Source: Candidatus Neomarinimicrobiota bacterium
GTDB taxonomy: Bacteria; Fidelibacterota; SORT01
Assembly (NCBI GenBank): GCA_022573815.1
Contig: JACZTG010000005.1
Span: forward strand, 1-64,000
Length of the DNA: 64,000 bases
Reading direction: 5' to 3'
Shown piece by piece: positions 18,421-27,182 of the stretch. The translations under genes were made by a program, and so were the position numbers. The notes under the pieces are model-generated. The model saw nothing but the letters and a program-made list of their open reading frames with translations, made no database searches and was not told the origin of the DNA. Numbering within the stretch: position 1 is the first letter of the stretch; every line of letters begins with the position of its first letter.

Positions 18421-18648
18421 TTGAATATAAGCATCGAATACTGTGACGTCTGAGGATACTTACCACAAGCTTCCAGTTTGGCGGCAGACATAGAGAATAA
18501 TTATAGCGTAAAGAGCGAGCTTATCCCTTCGAGTCATGGGGTATTTGAGGTCGTCGTGAACGATAATTTGATTTTTTCGAAAAAAGAGATAGGCAGATTT
18601 CCGGAGCATTCGGAAATTATGGAGAGCATCAATTCGATGGATGACTGA
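18421..18648 (+). CDS. SelW/Rdx-family selenoprotein with in-frame TGA (Sec)
   Basis: Reading from TTG 18421 gives a 75-residue protein if the TGA at 18451-18453 is read as selenocysteine. The start MNISIEYCDV-U-GYLPQAS has C8-x-x-U11, exactly the redox position of SelW/Rdx proteins, whose vertebrate member reads YCGAUGYKP. The remainder keeps the family pattern: a helix with ADIENNY, then the FEVVVNDNLIFSKKEIGRFP strand pair and the C-terminal helix. The reading frame stays open for 64 codons after the TGA and ends at TGA 18646. A weak ribosome-binding site (GGA at 18412) precedes the start. Rdx proteins are thioredoxin-fold oxidoreductases. A Cys gene with a nonsense mutation is the alternative. 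Confidence 0.82.
18469..18485 (+). promoter_or_regulatory. Candidate bacterial SECIS hairpin
   Basis: This hairpin lies inside the coding sequence, 15 nt after the in-frame TGA. The stem GCTTCCA pairs with TGGCGGC, with one T-C mismatch and one T-G wobble, around the loop GTT (18476-18478). The apical loop lies 22 nt past the TGA and begins with G, in line with the general bacterial SECIS pattern recognised by SelB. Confidence 0.6.
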
Positions 18649-18691
18649 CAATTCTCCGAATTTCACAACTTCACTTTCTAACTATTCAGCA

Positions 18692-20062
18692 TTATTTTTG
18701 AGATAGACCCTCGTATAAGTATGCCATAGACTCAATTCCTTTTTGAAAATTCTCTAAGTCTATCCACTCATTCGGCGCATGAGAATGTTCATCCGGCAGA
18801 CCGAACCCTATTAACATTACCGGTACATTCAATAATTCCTCGAAATCCGTTACGATAGGAATCGATCCCCCTTCCCGCATCATAACTGTATCAGTACCGA
18901 ATGCCTTTTTTAGCGCTTCTCTCGCCGGTTCGAATATCGGAGAATTCATAGGCGAGATATATGGCATTCCGCCGTGTAGATTAAGCACTTCAACTTCCAC
19001 TGCTTTGGGAGCAATCTCCTGTATATAATCGTTGAATTGCTCTTCAATTTTATGATAATCCTGATCCGGTACCAACCTCATACTGATTTTTGCGGTGGCG
19101 ACTGCCGGGATCACGGTTTTTGCGCCCTCACCCATAAATCCCGAGTAAATTCCGTTGATGTCGAGCGTAGGTCTCGCCCATGTGCGCTCTAAAGTTGTAT
19201 AACCCTCCTCGCCAAATAATTCCGGCGCTTCAAGTTCTTTACGATATTTTTCGTCATCGTGGGGTAAACTTTTAAACATCTCCCTTTCTTCGTCCGTAAG
19301 AGCAAGAACATCATCATATATACCGGGAATCAGGATTTTGCCATTGTCGTCCTTCAGTTTAGATATTATTGTTACAAGCGCATTTGCGGGATTTATCACT
19401 GCTCCACCGAACGTTCCGGAATGGAGGTCGCTATTCGTCCCCCGAACCCGTATTTCAAAATATGCGAGTCCTCTCAAACTGTAACAAATAGACGGAATAC
19501 CTTTTGCGAACATATGCGAATCAGATATCAACACTACATCCGTCTGTAATTTATCAATGTTACTCTTGATTAAAGGAACTAAATTCGGGCTACCCACCTC
19601 CTCTTCACCTTCTATGAGAAATTTTACGTTCAGAGGCAAAGTACCTTCCGTTTTTAAATATGCCTCAACTGCCTTCATATGTAGGTATATCTGTCCCTTA
19701 TCATCCACAGTGCCCCTTCCATAAAGACCGCCGTTTCTCACTTCAGGCTCAAACGGCGGCGTATCCCATAAATTCAAAGGATCTACCGGCTGCACGTCAT
19801 AATGTCCATATATTAGAATTGTAGGCTTTCCTTCGGCTTTTTTCCACTCTCCATAAACAGAGGGATGTCCGTCAGTTGGAATTATTTCAACGCCTTCCAT
19901 TCCCATATTTTCAAGATCATCTCGAACCCAATTCGCACATTCGACCATTTCATCTGCTTTTTCAGGGTCACTGCTGATACTTTGAATTCTTACAAATTTT
20001 TTCAGCTCTTCTAAATAATTCTCTTCGTTCTTCTGAATATGTTCAATGATGTTATTGCTCAA
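18692..20062 (-). CDS. M20 family dipeptidase/peptidase
   Basis: This is a zinc metallopeptidase of the M20/ArgE/DapE/carnosinase type, acting on di- or short peptides. Metal-site motifs are in place: GHYDVQP, GRGTVDDKGQ with the bridging Asp, GEEEVGS with the catalytic Glu pair, DSHMF, and the C-terminal GLPDEHSHAPNEW His. The dimerisation domain lies at about residues 205-370. A start at TTG 20077 would place its own ribosome-binding site GGAGG inside the gene. The TTG at 20062, 8 bases after GGAGG, is the better start and gives about 456 aa. The family is usually cytoplasmic and no signal peptide is seen. Confidence 0.92.
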   Translation of the reverse strand: MSNNIIEHIQKNEENYLEELKKFVRIQSISSDPEKADEMVECANWVRDDLENMGMEGVEIIPTDGHPSVYGEWKKAEGKPTILIYGHYDVQPVDPLNLWDTPPFEPEVRNGGLYGRGTVDDKGQIYLHMKAVEAYLKTEGTLPLNVKFLIEGEEEVGSPNLVPLIKSNIDKLQTDVVLISDSHMFAKGIPSICYSLRGLAYFEIRVRGTNSDLHSGTFGGAVINPANALVTIISKLKDDNGKILIPGIYDDVLALTDEEREMFKSLPHDDEKYRKELEAPELFGEEGYTTLERTWARPTLDINGIYSGFMGEGAKTVIPAVATAKISMRLVPDQDYHKIEEQFNDYIQEIAPKAVEVEVLNLHGGMPYISPMNSPIFEPAREALKKAFGTDTVMMREGGSIPIVTDFEELLNVPVMLIGFGLPDEHSHAPNEWIDLENFQKGIESMAYLYEGLSQK

Positions 20063-20182
20063 TGAGTGTTCCTCCAAATATTAACGCTATAGTATGTTGC
20101 TGTTGATTCAGTAAGCAAATATATGTGATCATAGAGTGAGAATAAAGCTATTCCATTATAACGCCTTTTGTTCACTTTTTCC

Positions 20183-20211
20183 TTGACTTGCCTTTCGTCA
20201 ACAGCTATATT
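20183..20211 (+). promoter_or_regulatory. Sigma-70-type promoter for the Cys-rich gene
   Basis: TTGACT at 20183-20188 and TATATT at 20206-20211 are separated by exactly 17 bases. The predicted start of transcription is about 16 bases upstream of the ATG at 20234, and an AAGGAG ribosome-binding site lies at 20223-20228. Confidence 0.75.
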
Positions 20212-20233
20212 AAGGCGTACAAAAGGAGTATAG

Positions 20234-20713
20234 ATGAATACTTTAGATATTATCAAAAACGAATCTAATCTTAATACGAGTAGATCGATACCTCAAAATT
20301 TGCCTTTATGCCCCCTATGCGGGGAAGAAAAAAGCGCGTTGGTGAATTGCGGCGCGCATGAAAATTTATTAAATGATGAGAGAAAACTTAAGAACGCCTC
20401 CAATAAACTTTTCGATCTCGTTGGGCAAGCTGCCTCGCAAGCATATGACAGTGAAGAAATGGATTGTTTTATATGCCCGCAATGTCGTTCGGCATATTTA
20501 CAGTCTTCTTCATTTTGTCCGCTTTACGTTTTATATCAGGGAATTTACACATTCCTCGAAGAACAAGAATTTCTTCATCAAAGGAATGAAGTGGAAGCAA
20601 TGAATTTACTTTGGAACCATCAGTCAAATGGAAGTATAAATCCCAACACTGTTATTCACAGATTTAGAATCACAAGCGCATTGGATGAAAATCAATCAAT
20701 TCTTAGCGCTTAG
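20234..20713 (+). CDS. Cys-rich putative zinc-binding protein
   Basis: I do not recognise this 159-aa protein. It has CPLC (C26, C29) and C39, then CFICPQC (C78, C81, C84) and C95, which look like one or two zinc-ribbon-type knuckles. A helical linker with AAS and small residues lies between them. The C-terminal half is helical with FLEEQEFLHQRNEVE. No signal peptide or membrane segment is seen. An AAGGAG ribosome-binding site, a 17-bp-spaced promoter just upstream and a strong terminator after it show that this is a real, independently expressed gene. A protein- or nucleic-acid-binding role is possible but unproven. Confidence 0.8.
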   Translation: MNTLDIIKNESNLNTSRSIPQNLPLCPLCGEEKSALVNCGAHENLLNDERKLKNASNKLFDLVGQAASQAYDSEEMDCFICPQCRSAYLQSSSFCPLYVLYQGIYTFLEEQEFLHQRNEVEAMNLLWNHQSNGSINPNTVIHRFRITSALDENQSILSA

Positions 20714-20777
20714 TTTATTTTAGCGTATTCGTAATTTCGGATTTTCGGAGATAGCGAACACGACGCTACCTTCAACG

Positions 20778-20815
20778 ATATCTACCGAAAAGTAATTTTT
20801 CGGTAGATATTTCTC
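20778..20815 (+). terminator. Rho-independent terminator
   Basis: A perfect 14-bp stem (ATATCTACCGAAAA with its complement) and a 5-nt loop are followed by TTCTCTT. It lies 65 bases past the stop of the Cys-rich gene and separates it from the histidine kinase gene. Confidence 0.8.
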
Positions 20816-20890
20816 TTCCCGTTTTCAGTCTTTTTATTATATTATAAGTAATATATTAACGAATGACACTTTGGAAACAATTAACAAATA

Positions 20891-22876
20891 ATGGCAAAAA
20901 AAAGGGATCAAAAAAAACGTTCTGCCATTACCTCTCTGACGAACACAAGTAGCAAAAATTCTAACGACAAAAGATGGAATTCCGTCTTGAAATCAGTTAA
21001 TAAATCATTCTCTTCCGGCCTGTCTGCTGATTTTGGTTTTATTTTTTGGCGGAATCATAGTTCTTCTAAATTTAATGTTCTTTCGGTAATTGGAAATTCT
21101 AAAAGAGCTTTAAGCGGAGATCTCGACAAGAAATTAATCCCGGCAAAATGGACCAAAAAGAACGGGTATAATACACTTATATCTTCTCCCGGAAAAACTC
21201 TATCCGCCGAACCGCGTTTGATTAGGGAGCTGCGAAAGAGTGATTCTGATGCGATGTTAGTTCCCATTAGCTCAGGTAAAAAATTGAAGGGTTTTATTTT
21301 TACTCAAAATTCAGGTAACAACCGATTTGCCAAAAGTGAGGTTAAATTTGTTGAATCAATGGCATCTATTCTCGCAATTGCCGATGAGAACAGAAAGCTG
21401 AATAAAATTACACACGATCTTCAGGAGATTTCTGTTCTAAATCCAAACTTGATTATGAAATTTGATTCAAAAGGAAAACTATTATATCATAATCCGGCGG
21501 TTGAGAACTTACTGAAATCATTAAAATTAAAAACGGCTGAAGTAAGAAAAATTTTGCCATCTACTCATAATAAGCGATTTGAATTATCGTTAAAGAATGA
21601 TCAAGTGTTAACTGCGGAAGCAATAATCGGGGATAATCATTTCGAATTTCAATACACTCCTATTCCTGATGATAATATCTTAATAGTATTGGGAAAGGAT
21701 GTTACCGATCGGCAGGATGCGCTAAATAAGCTTCTTCACAGCCAATCCAGGTTAGTTGAATCCAACGAGGCTCTAAAGGAACTTTACGAGAGGGAAAAGC
21801 AGATACGCTCTCAACTTATTCATGCCGAACAGCTTGCAGCATTGGGACAAATGGGATCAAAAATTGCCCATGAGCTTAATAATCCCCTGCAGGTAATATC
21901 CGCGTGTGCGGAAGTTATTTCGGATATGGTAAACGATGATGACGTAAAAGACATAGTCAAAGATATGAACACAGAGATACAACACATCATTAGTCTCGCT
22001 TCAGGTTATATGCGACTCGGAAAGCCATCTGCTTCCAATCGGAAAAATATCAATGTAAATATTATTCTCCGTGATTTAGTTGGTACTTTAAAATCTATCG
22101 GTCATCTTAAAACTACCAATCTTAAGTTAAAACTCAGTAAAATGAGTTCTAAAGTTTATGTAGATCGAGAACGCTTGGATCAAGTATTCAGGAATTTAAT
22201 TCTAAATGCCTTGCAGGCAATGCAAGGAAGAAAGATTAAAAACCTGACCATATCCACACGGGTTGATAAAGCTGCCAAGTCAGTAGTCATAGTATTTTCA
22301 GATAGCGGAAGCGGTATTCCAAAAAAGTATCTCAACAAAATTTTTGATCCCTTTTTTACTACAAAATCCGAAGATTCGGGAACGGGAATCGGCCTTCTCA
22401 TTGTTAAGGATATTGTTGAAACAGAATATAGCGGAAAAGTTAATGTAACTTCAGTAAGTGGGAAAGGCACATCTTTTACGGTTTCGCTCCCTGTGGCGCC
22501 GGTTGACCCGTACACAGCTAAGATATTGATAGTCGATGATGAGCCGATGCTTTGTCAGAGCTATAATAGATATCTCACAAAATTAGGATACCTCGTAAAA
22601 ACTACGGGAGACGCCAAGGAAGGATTAAAAATCTTCGAGGAGTTTATTCCGGATGTAATCATTGCCGATATTCAAATGCCGGGAATGGATGGATTTCAGT
22701 TTGCTGAACGTATTTGGGAAAAAGACTCCTCACAAAAGATAATATTCTCTTCCGGATTTGCTTATGTAGAGGATATTAAAAGTAAGTTAGAAACAGATAA
22801 CCTGATATTCTTTAAGAAACCGGCACGATTAGTCGAAGACCTTTTGCACTCTGTCGAAGAGGCATTAAAGAATTAG
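20891..22876 (+). CDS. Hybrid sensor histidine kinase with C-terminal receiver
   Basis: This is a 661-aa soluble kinase without membrane segments. A weak GAF-like region spans roughly residues 30-165, and a PAS-like region covers about 175-275 (PNLIMKFDSKGKLLYHNPAVENLL). A short coiled coil leads to the HisKA box LAALGQMGSKIAHELNNPLQ (phosphorylated His near 326). A HATPase domain follows with the N, G1 and G2 boxes (FSDSGSGIP, GTGIGLLIVKDIVE). The C-terminal receiver domain (ILIVDDEPML, Asp near 592 in IIADIQMPGMDG) completes a hybrid kinase. The partner protein is not in the immediate neighbourhood. It converges on the DUF5916 gene with 18 bases between the stops. Confidence 0.93.
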   Translation: MAKKRDQKKRSAITSLTNTSSKNSNDKRWNSVLKSVNKSFSSGLSADFGFIFWRNHSSSKFNVLSVIGNSKRALSGDLDKKLIPAKWTKKNGYNTLISSPGKTLSAEPRLIRELRKSDSDAMLVPISSGKKLKGFIFTQNSGNNRFAKSEVKFVESMASILAIADENRKLNKITHDLQEISVLNPNLIMKFDSKGKLLYHNPAVENLLKSLKLKTAEVRKILPSTHNKRFELSLKNDQVLTAEAIIGDNHFEFQYTPIPDDNILIVLGKDVTDRQDALNKLLHSQSRLVESNEALKELYEREKQIRSQLIHAEQLAALGQMGSKIAHELNNPLQVISACAEVISDMVNDDDVKDIVKDMNTEIQHIISLASGYMRLGKPSASNRKNINVNIILRDLVGTLKSIGHLKTTNLKLKLSKMSSKVYVDRERLDQVFRNLILNALQAMQGRKIKNLTISTRVDKAAKSVVIVFSDSGSGIPKKYLNKIFDPFFTTKSEDSGTGIGLLIVKDIVETEYSGKVNVTSVSGKGTSFTVSLPVAPVDPYTAKILIVDDEPMLCQSYNRYLTKLGYLVKTTGDAKEGLKIFEEFIPDVIIADIQMPGMDGFQFAERIWEKDSSQKIIFSSGFAYVEDIKSKLETDNLIFFKKPARLVEDLLHSVEEALKN

Positions 22877-22894
22877 CGATTGACCTGGAAATCT

Positions 22895-25546
22895 TTAAGG
22901 ATTCCACCAATAAGTAAATTTTGCAAGGATAATATTGTCGGGTTTGGTATCGAATAACCGCCTTGTATTATCTCTAAAATCAAAGAAACCATTCCCATCA
23001 TCGAAGTCACTTCTGTTCTGGGTCCAGGCGAGGAAAAATACAGAACCGGGCAGATATTCCCACCGTAAAACTGCATTTCCTATTAGCGATTTGAAATTGA
23101 AATCTTGATTGTCTATTTCAAAAGATTCGGCGTTACGTGAGATATCAGGACTGATAGTAAAAATTTCCCCGTCATCACTTTGTACTATCGTAGAATTATC
23201 GTCTTTACCATAGATATTAAATTCAAATTCGCCGGGATTTGCCAACTCCTTATAATCTTTATATTTGATGGCAAAAATGAGGGGTTGCACAAAAAGCTGC
23301 AGACTTAACTTCGGGGTAAAAGTCCAATTGAGTCTCGTTCCCAGTGAAAACGATCTGTTATCGGTTTCGGCGAATAAATATCGTTTACCGAAGGTATTCA
23401 ATGCCGTAAGGTCTTCTTCTTCACCCACATAAAAAGCCTCTGTTACATCCCAGGTATAAACCGGGTTTAAACTCAGGTTAAACTGTGAGTTTGGTTTCCA
23501 TGTCATATCAAAGCTATAGTTCCAAAACCAGCGAGTGGCTTTGCCTTGCTGTACTCCAAGGGAATAGGACAATTCCTTTCTCTCATCAGACCTAATGATT
23601 ATCTCCGCCAATCTGCCGATTGGTCCTTTTATAAAAGGCCCTCCTCTGCTCAGATTATTATTAGAAAATTGGGGGAAATATGAATAATTAAATTCCATGT
23701 TCCAATAATTCAGCAACTCACCTCCGGAAAAGAGGAAATATCCTTCTGCATATTTATTCCCTCCAAAATCCCAATTTCTGAAAGTAGCAATGGAAAAAAA
23801 TTTGCTCCTGAGATATTTTCCCGGATCAACATCATTGTATCCGGTTGCGATATGCCAGTTGATTTGATCAGCGTTTGATTGAAAACCGGCATCATTTATC
23901 TCAAATCCGGGCGAGATCATCGCAAAACCCGAATTGAATATTACACTGCCCTTTTGCTTGTTGATGTAAATCCTGCCTGCTGATCCTGTCATTGATGTAG
24001 CCGTAGAATCGACTGAGACATAATCTGCATCCGGACGTTGATAATAATGGGGGCTTGAACGTTGAACAGCTGTGATTACCTCCTCTGTTCCGTTGATTCT
24101 ACTTCGTGCCAACCATCCTGTAACAACATACTTCCTATCAGAATCAAGAGTGAGCCAGCCGTCAACTCCGCTCATAAAAGCGCTGCCCGTTAATGAATTC
24201 TCAAGAATTGAGTTTCCCATATCTCTATAGGTATTTGTACCTATCAGACCCAAGCCGTGTCTTCCCCCGTTAAATTCCCGTTGTGTCCTGATCACAGTAT
24301 AATTAGTTAGCGGCTCCACTTCCTCTCTAAATCTCGATCCATTGAAGTCCACATCCGCATATTCCCTTGCAGTTAGGGCATTAATCAGACCAATTGACCA
24401 TTCAGGAGTTACTTTGCCTGATATCTTACCAGCTCCAAGAATTGTTGAACCGGAAGGAATCGAAACATTTTCATAGTCATCATTAGTTTCACCCTGAGGA
24501 AATCTTCCGATACGCCTTGTATAGAAGAACAGTGGGTCCCCGTAATTAAAACTCAAGTAATTTTCTACCCCTCCACCTCCAAATCGAAAAATATTCGAAC
24601 CTTCAATGAAAAAAGGGCGCTTTTCAGGGAAAAACGTTTCGAAATCAGATAAATTTACTACTTCCGGGTCTACTTCCACCTGACCGAAATCAGGATTAAA
24701 CGTGGCATCGAGAGTAAGACCGCTTGATAATCCCAATTTCAGGTCTAAACCCAATTGATTGAAAAATCTACTTCCGTCATTAAATGGATTACCGGCATTC
24801 GTTTGTATATATTCTGCTCTTCCGGCAGAAAATGGGAGCAATTCAATTAATCTGGGTTGACTGATATTTTCAATTCCGGTAAGATGCGCAAACCAGGATG
24901 CATCACCGCTGGAATTTTTCGGAATCATCACATACATAATTCGTTCGTTATTCCGCTCAATCTGCCTAATAAAGTTAACCCCCCAGGTATGAATTTCTTT
25001 TTCCGGAAATCTAAGCTGTGAATAAGGAATTTTTATTTCAACTTCCCATCCTTCACGATTTATGGATGTGGCGCTTTCCCAGACGCCGTCCCATGAATCA
25101 TCATTTGATCCGTCGTTGAACAGGATTCCGTCTCTTATTGCCCCCGCCGCGGAGACTCTAAAGAAAAACCCCGATCTATGATCTAACCAGGGATCAACCC
25201 TAAACTCGAACTCATCTGAAGCGACTCTTTCATCCCTTCTTGCAAGTCGAGCGATTATCGAGTCCGGAGACGAATCGTACAGTTTAGCTGCCACATAAAT
25301 AGCTTCGTTGTCATAAGCGACCCAAACTTCCGTTTTCTGGGTCGGCTTCCTGCCTTCAACAGGGTCGCGTTGAACAAATTCTGTGACACCATTATCTTTC
25401 CAACTGCTTTCGCTTAAGTACCCGTCAATATTAATCGGTTCGTTTATCCTGATCGCCTTCAAAGATTTTGAAGGATGGTCAATCTCAGCCCCTAAAGGAA
25501 ATGTTATTGTTATTAAGTATAATATTGTTGTTAAAATAAACTTCAA
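22895..25546 (-). CDS. DUF5916 outer-membrane protein with CBM9-like N-domain
   Basis: This is an 883-aa exported protein with a signal peptide (residues 1-20). Residues 30-220 are a CBM9-like sugar-binding domain (INEPINIDGYLSESSWKDN..) and the rest matches the DUF5916 family. From about residue 250 there are many alternating aromatic strands, consistent with an outer-membrane beta-barrel, and the protein ends in the aromatic FTYWW-N-P. The family is common in FCB and Gemmatimonadetes-type bacteria and its role is unknown; a glycan- or peptide-related surface function is plausible. It is divergent from nothing and stands alone, between the kinase gene and the chemotaxis operon. Confidence 0.85.
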   Translation of the reverse strand: MKFILTTILYLITITFPLGAEIDHPSKSLKAIRINEPINIDGYLSESSWKDNGVTEFVQRDPVEGRKPTQKTEVWVAYDNEAIYVAAKLYDSSPDSIIARLARRDERVASDEFEFRVDPWLDHRSGFFFRVSAAGAIRDGILFNDGSNDDSWDGVWESATSINREGWEVEIKIPYSQLRFPEKEIHTWGVNFIRQIERNNERIMYVMIPKNSSGDASWFAHLTGIENISQPRLIELLPFSAGRAEYIQTNAGNPFNDGSRFFNQLGLDLKLGLSSGLTLDATFNPDFGQVEVDPEVVNLSDFETFFPEKRPFFIEGSNIFRFGGGGVENYLSFNYGDPLFFYTRRIGRFPQGETNDDYENVSIPSGSTILGAGKISGKVTPEWSIGLINALTAREYADVDFNGSRFREEVEPLTNYTVIRTQREFNGGRHGLGLIGTNTYRDMGNSILENSLTGSAFMSGVDGWLTLDSDRKYVVTGWLARSRINGTEEVITAVQRSSPHYYQRPDADYVSVDSTATSMTGSAGRIYINKQKGSVIFNSGFAMISPGFEINDAGFQSNADQINWHIATGYNDVDPGKYLRSKFFSIATFRNWDFGGNKYAEGYFLFSGGELLNYWNMEFNYSYFPQFSNNNLSRGGPFIKGPIGRLAEIIIRSDERKELSYSLGVQQGKATRWFWNYSFDMTWKPNSQFNLSLNPVYTWDVTEAFYVGEEEDLTALNTFGKRYLFAETDNRSFSLGTRLNWTFTPKLSLQLFVQPLIFAIKYKDYKELANPGEFEFNIYGKDDNSTIVQSDDGEIFTISPDISRNAESFEIDNQDFNFKSLIGNAVLRWEYLPGSVFFLAWTQNRSDFDDGNGFFDFRDNTRRLFDTKPDNIILAKFTYWWNP

Positions 25547-25588
25547 TTATTACCTCAAAAAATAGTTTTCTAAAATATTTGACGCAAA

Positions 25589-25613
25589 ACACCCCGATAA
25601 TGCTGTCGGGTTA
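25589..25613 (-). terminator. Probable terminator of the chemotaxis/motor operon
   Basis: CCCGATA pairs with TGTCGGG (7 bp including one wobble) around a short loop. On the minus strand it is followed by TGTTTTG. It lies about 60 bases past the motB stop and before the DUF5916 gene. It is of moderate strength. Confidence 0.55.
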
Positions 25614-25671
25614 TTTTAAGTTACGGGAAAATTAAAGAACTGTTTCAGAAATTACAATAAAAATTAACGAA

Positions 25672-26349
25672 TCAACGGGCTTGGAATATTATCTCCACTC
25701 TCCGATTTTCTGCTCTATTTTCGGGGATAGGGTTTCCGGAATTGTCTCTATTCGGTACTTTTGATTTTGTGTCGGCATATCCGGCCGCAAATAATTTTTC
25801 AGTCTCAACTCCCCTGCCTATCAAGAATCTTACTACACGTGATGCCCTGGCAGTAGATAATTCCCAATTTGATGGGAATTGAGGAGATGAAATAGGTATG
25901 TCATCCGTATGTCCTTCAATCGCAATACTATAAGGTAATGACTTCATTACTCCTGCTAATCCAACCAAAACGGGCTCTATATTTTTTTTGATCGTCGCAT
26001 TGCCGGAAGAAAATAACGTATTCCCTTTGAAAGTGACCGCAACTCCTATGGGTCGCAATTCCACCTCCACGTATTCAGCATAAGCTGATTCACCGATCAA
26101 CTCATTAATCATTCTAAAAACTGTTTTGAGATCTACCTGTCGAGTATTTTTAGATGTTCCGTAAGCGCCTGATAAGGACTGTGCAATTCTTTCAAAACGG
26201 AGCGGATCAACTTTAGAAATTGCTGCCAGAAGTATGAAAAATGTTAATATTAGGGTAACAAGATCACTGTACGTGATTAACCAATCATCAACATCATCAA
26301 CTGATTTTCTGTATCTTCTGCCAATCTTTGTTGGATTTACGCGAGGCAT
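25672..26349 (-). CDS. motB: Flagellar stator protein MotB
   Basis: This is the stator subunit that anchors the ion channel to peptidoglycan. A short N-terminus is followed by one membrane helix (LITYSDLVTLILTFFILLAA) carrying the conserved ion-binding Asp29. A plug and linker region follows, then an OmpA/MotB C-terminal domain (IEGHTDDIPI.., NWELSTARASRVVRFL, ENRRVEIIFQ) that binds the cell wall. The length of 225 aa is slightly short but complete. It follows motA with a 2-base gap and is the last gene of the chemotaxis/motor operon. Confidence 0.97.
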   Translation of the reverse strand: MPRVNPTKIGRRYRKSVDDVDDWLITYSDLVTLILTFFILLAAISKVDPLRFERIAQSLSGAYGTSKNTRQVDLKTVFRMINELIGESAYAEYVEVELRPIGVAVTFKGNTLFSSGNATIKKNIEPVLVGLAGVMKSLPYSIAIEGHTDDIPISSPQFPSNWELSTARASRVVRFLIGRGVETEKLFAAGYADTKSKVPNRDNSGNPIPENRAENRRVEIIFQAR

Positions 26350-26351
26350 TA

Positions 26352-27176
26352 TTATGCTACTTCTGCCTGCGCTATTCTTTTCTTTTTGTTTTTAAAATCT
26401 TCTCTGTCAGGAAGCACTCGCTTACTCGGTTTTATAAAGGAATTCATATAATCCTGTACTTTAGCCGGATGCCATCCTTCACTTATCATTTTTACGCTGT
26501 CAATGATCATCTCCATCATAAGAATTTCCTCTTCGGTTCTCGTAGCTAATTTTACGCCGATAGGTTTAAAGATCAGGTTGGCAAGCAGTACTCCATAAAA
26601 TGTTGTTATCAAAGCAACTGACATTCCAGATCCAATATTATCCATAGATTCAAGGGTCATGTTGCTAAGGAGAATAATTAGTCCAATAAGTGTTCCAATC
26701 ATCCCAAATGCAGGTGCGAATTTAGACATTGACGTTAACATATCAGATTCTTTTCCCTCTCTCTGAGACCTGAAATATACTCTTTCATTGAGGATGTCAT
26801 TAATTTCGTTGAGTGAATATCCATCCGCGAGCATCTGTATTGCATCAGCCAAAAAAAAGTTTTTTATCTTGCTCACTTTCTTTTCCAACGCTAATCGTCC
26901 ACCCTTTCTCGCCGTCATTACCAGATTCATAACTTCCGGAATGTAATCTTCCAATCTGGGCGGTTCTTTTCTGAGAACGACATAAAAAGACCTGAAGACA
27001 CCTAATACGTCCATAAAAGGATAACTTAAAAACGATGAAGCAGCAGTTCCTCCCAATACAATCAAAATGCCGGCCGGATTATAGAATACTCTCCAATCGT
27101 CCGTTTCAAGTGAAATTGCGCCGACTACTAATCCAATTCCGAGAATAATGCCTAATACTGTTGATTTATTCATCAA
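26352..27176 (-). CDS. motA: Flagellar stator protein MotA
   Basis: This is the channel-forming stator subunit that pushes on FliG. It is a 274-aa protein with four membrane helices, two near the N-terminus and two at about residues 155-210 (SKFAPAFGMIGTLIGLIILLSNM, GMSVALITTFYGVLLANLIF). The charged cytoplasmic loop between helices 2 and 3 is typical. The long GTLIGL and PAFGMIGT motifs are MotA/PomA hallmarks. It is co-transcribed with motB and with the HD-GYP gene, 6 bases away. Confidence 0.97.
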   Translation of the reverse strand: MMNKSTVLGIILGIGLVVGAISLETDDWRVFYNPAGILIVLGGTAASSFLSYPFMDVLGVFRSFYVVLRKEPPRLEDYIPEVMNLVMTARKGGRLALEKKVSKIKNFFLADAIQMLADGYSLNEINDILNERVYFRSQREGKESDMLTSMSKFAPAFGMIGTLIGLIILLSNMTLESMDNIGSGMSVALITTFYGVLLANLIFKPIGVKLATRTEEEILMMEMIIDSVKMISEGWHPAKVQDYMNSFIKPSKRVLPDREDFKNKKKRIAQAEVA

Positions 27177-27182
27177 TATTCC

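Noticed and set aside
18460-18666. A 68-codon open frame on the minus strand
   Set aside because: It is the opposite strand of the SelW-like gene, whose plus-strand translation fits a known family; the minus-strand protein fits none.
20062-20077. TTG 20077 as the peptidase start
   Set aside because: The GGAGG ribosome-binding site lies within that extension and points to TTG 20062.
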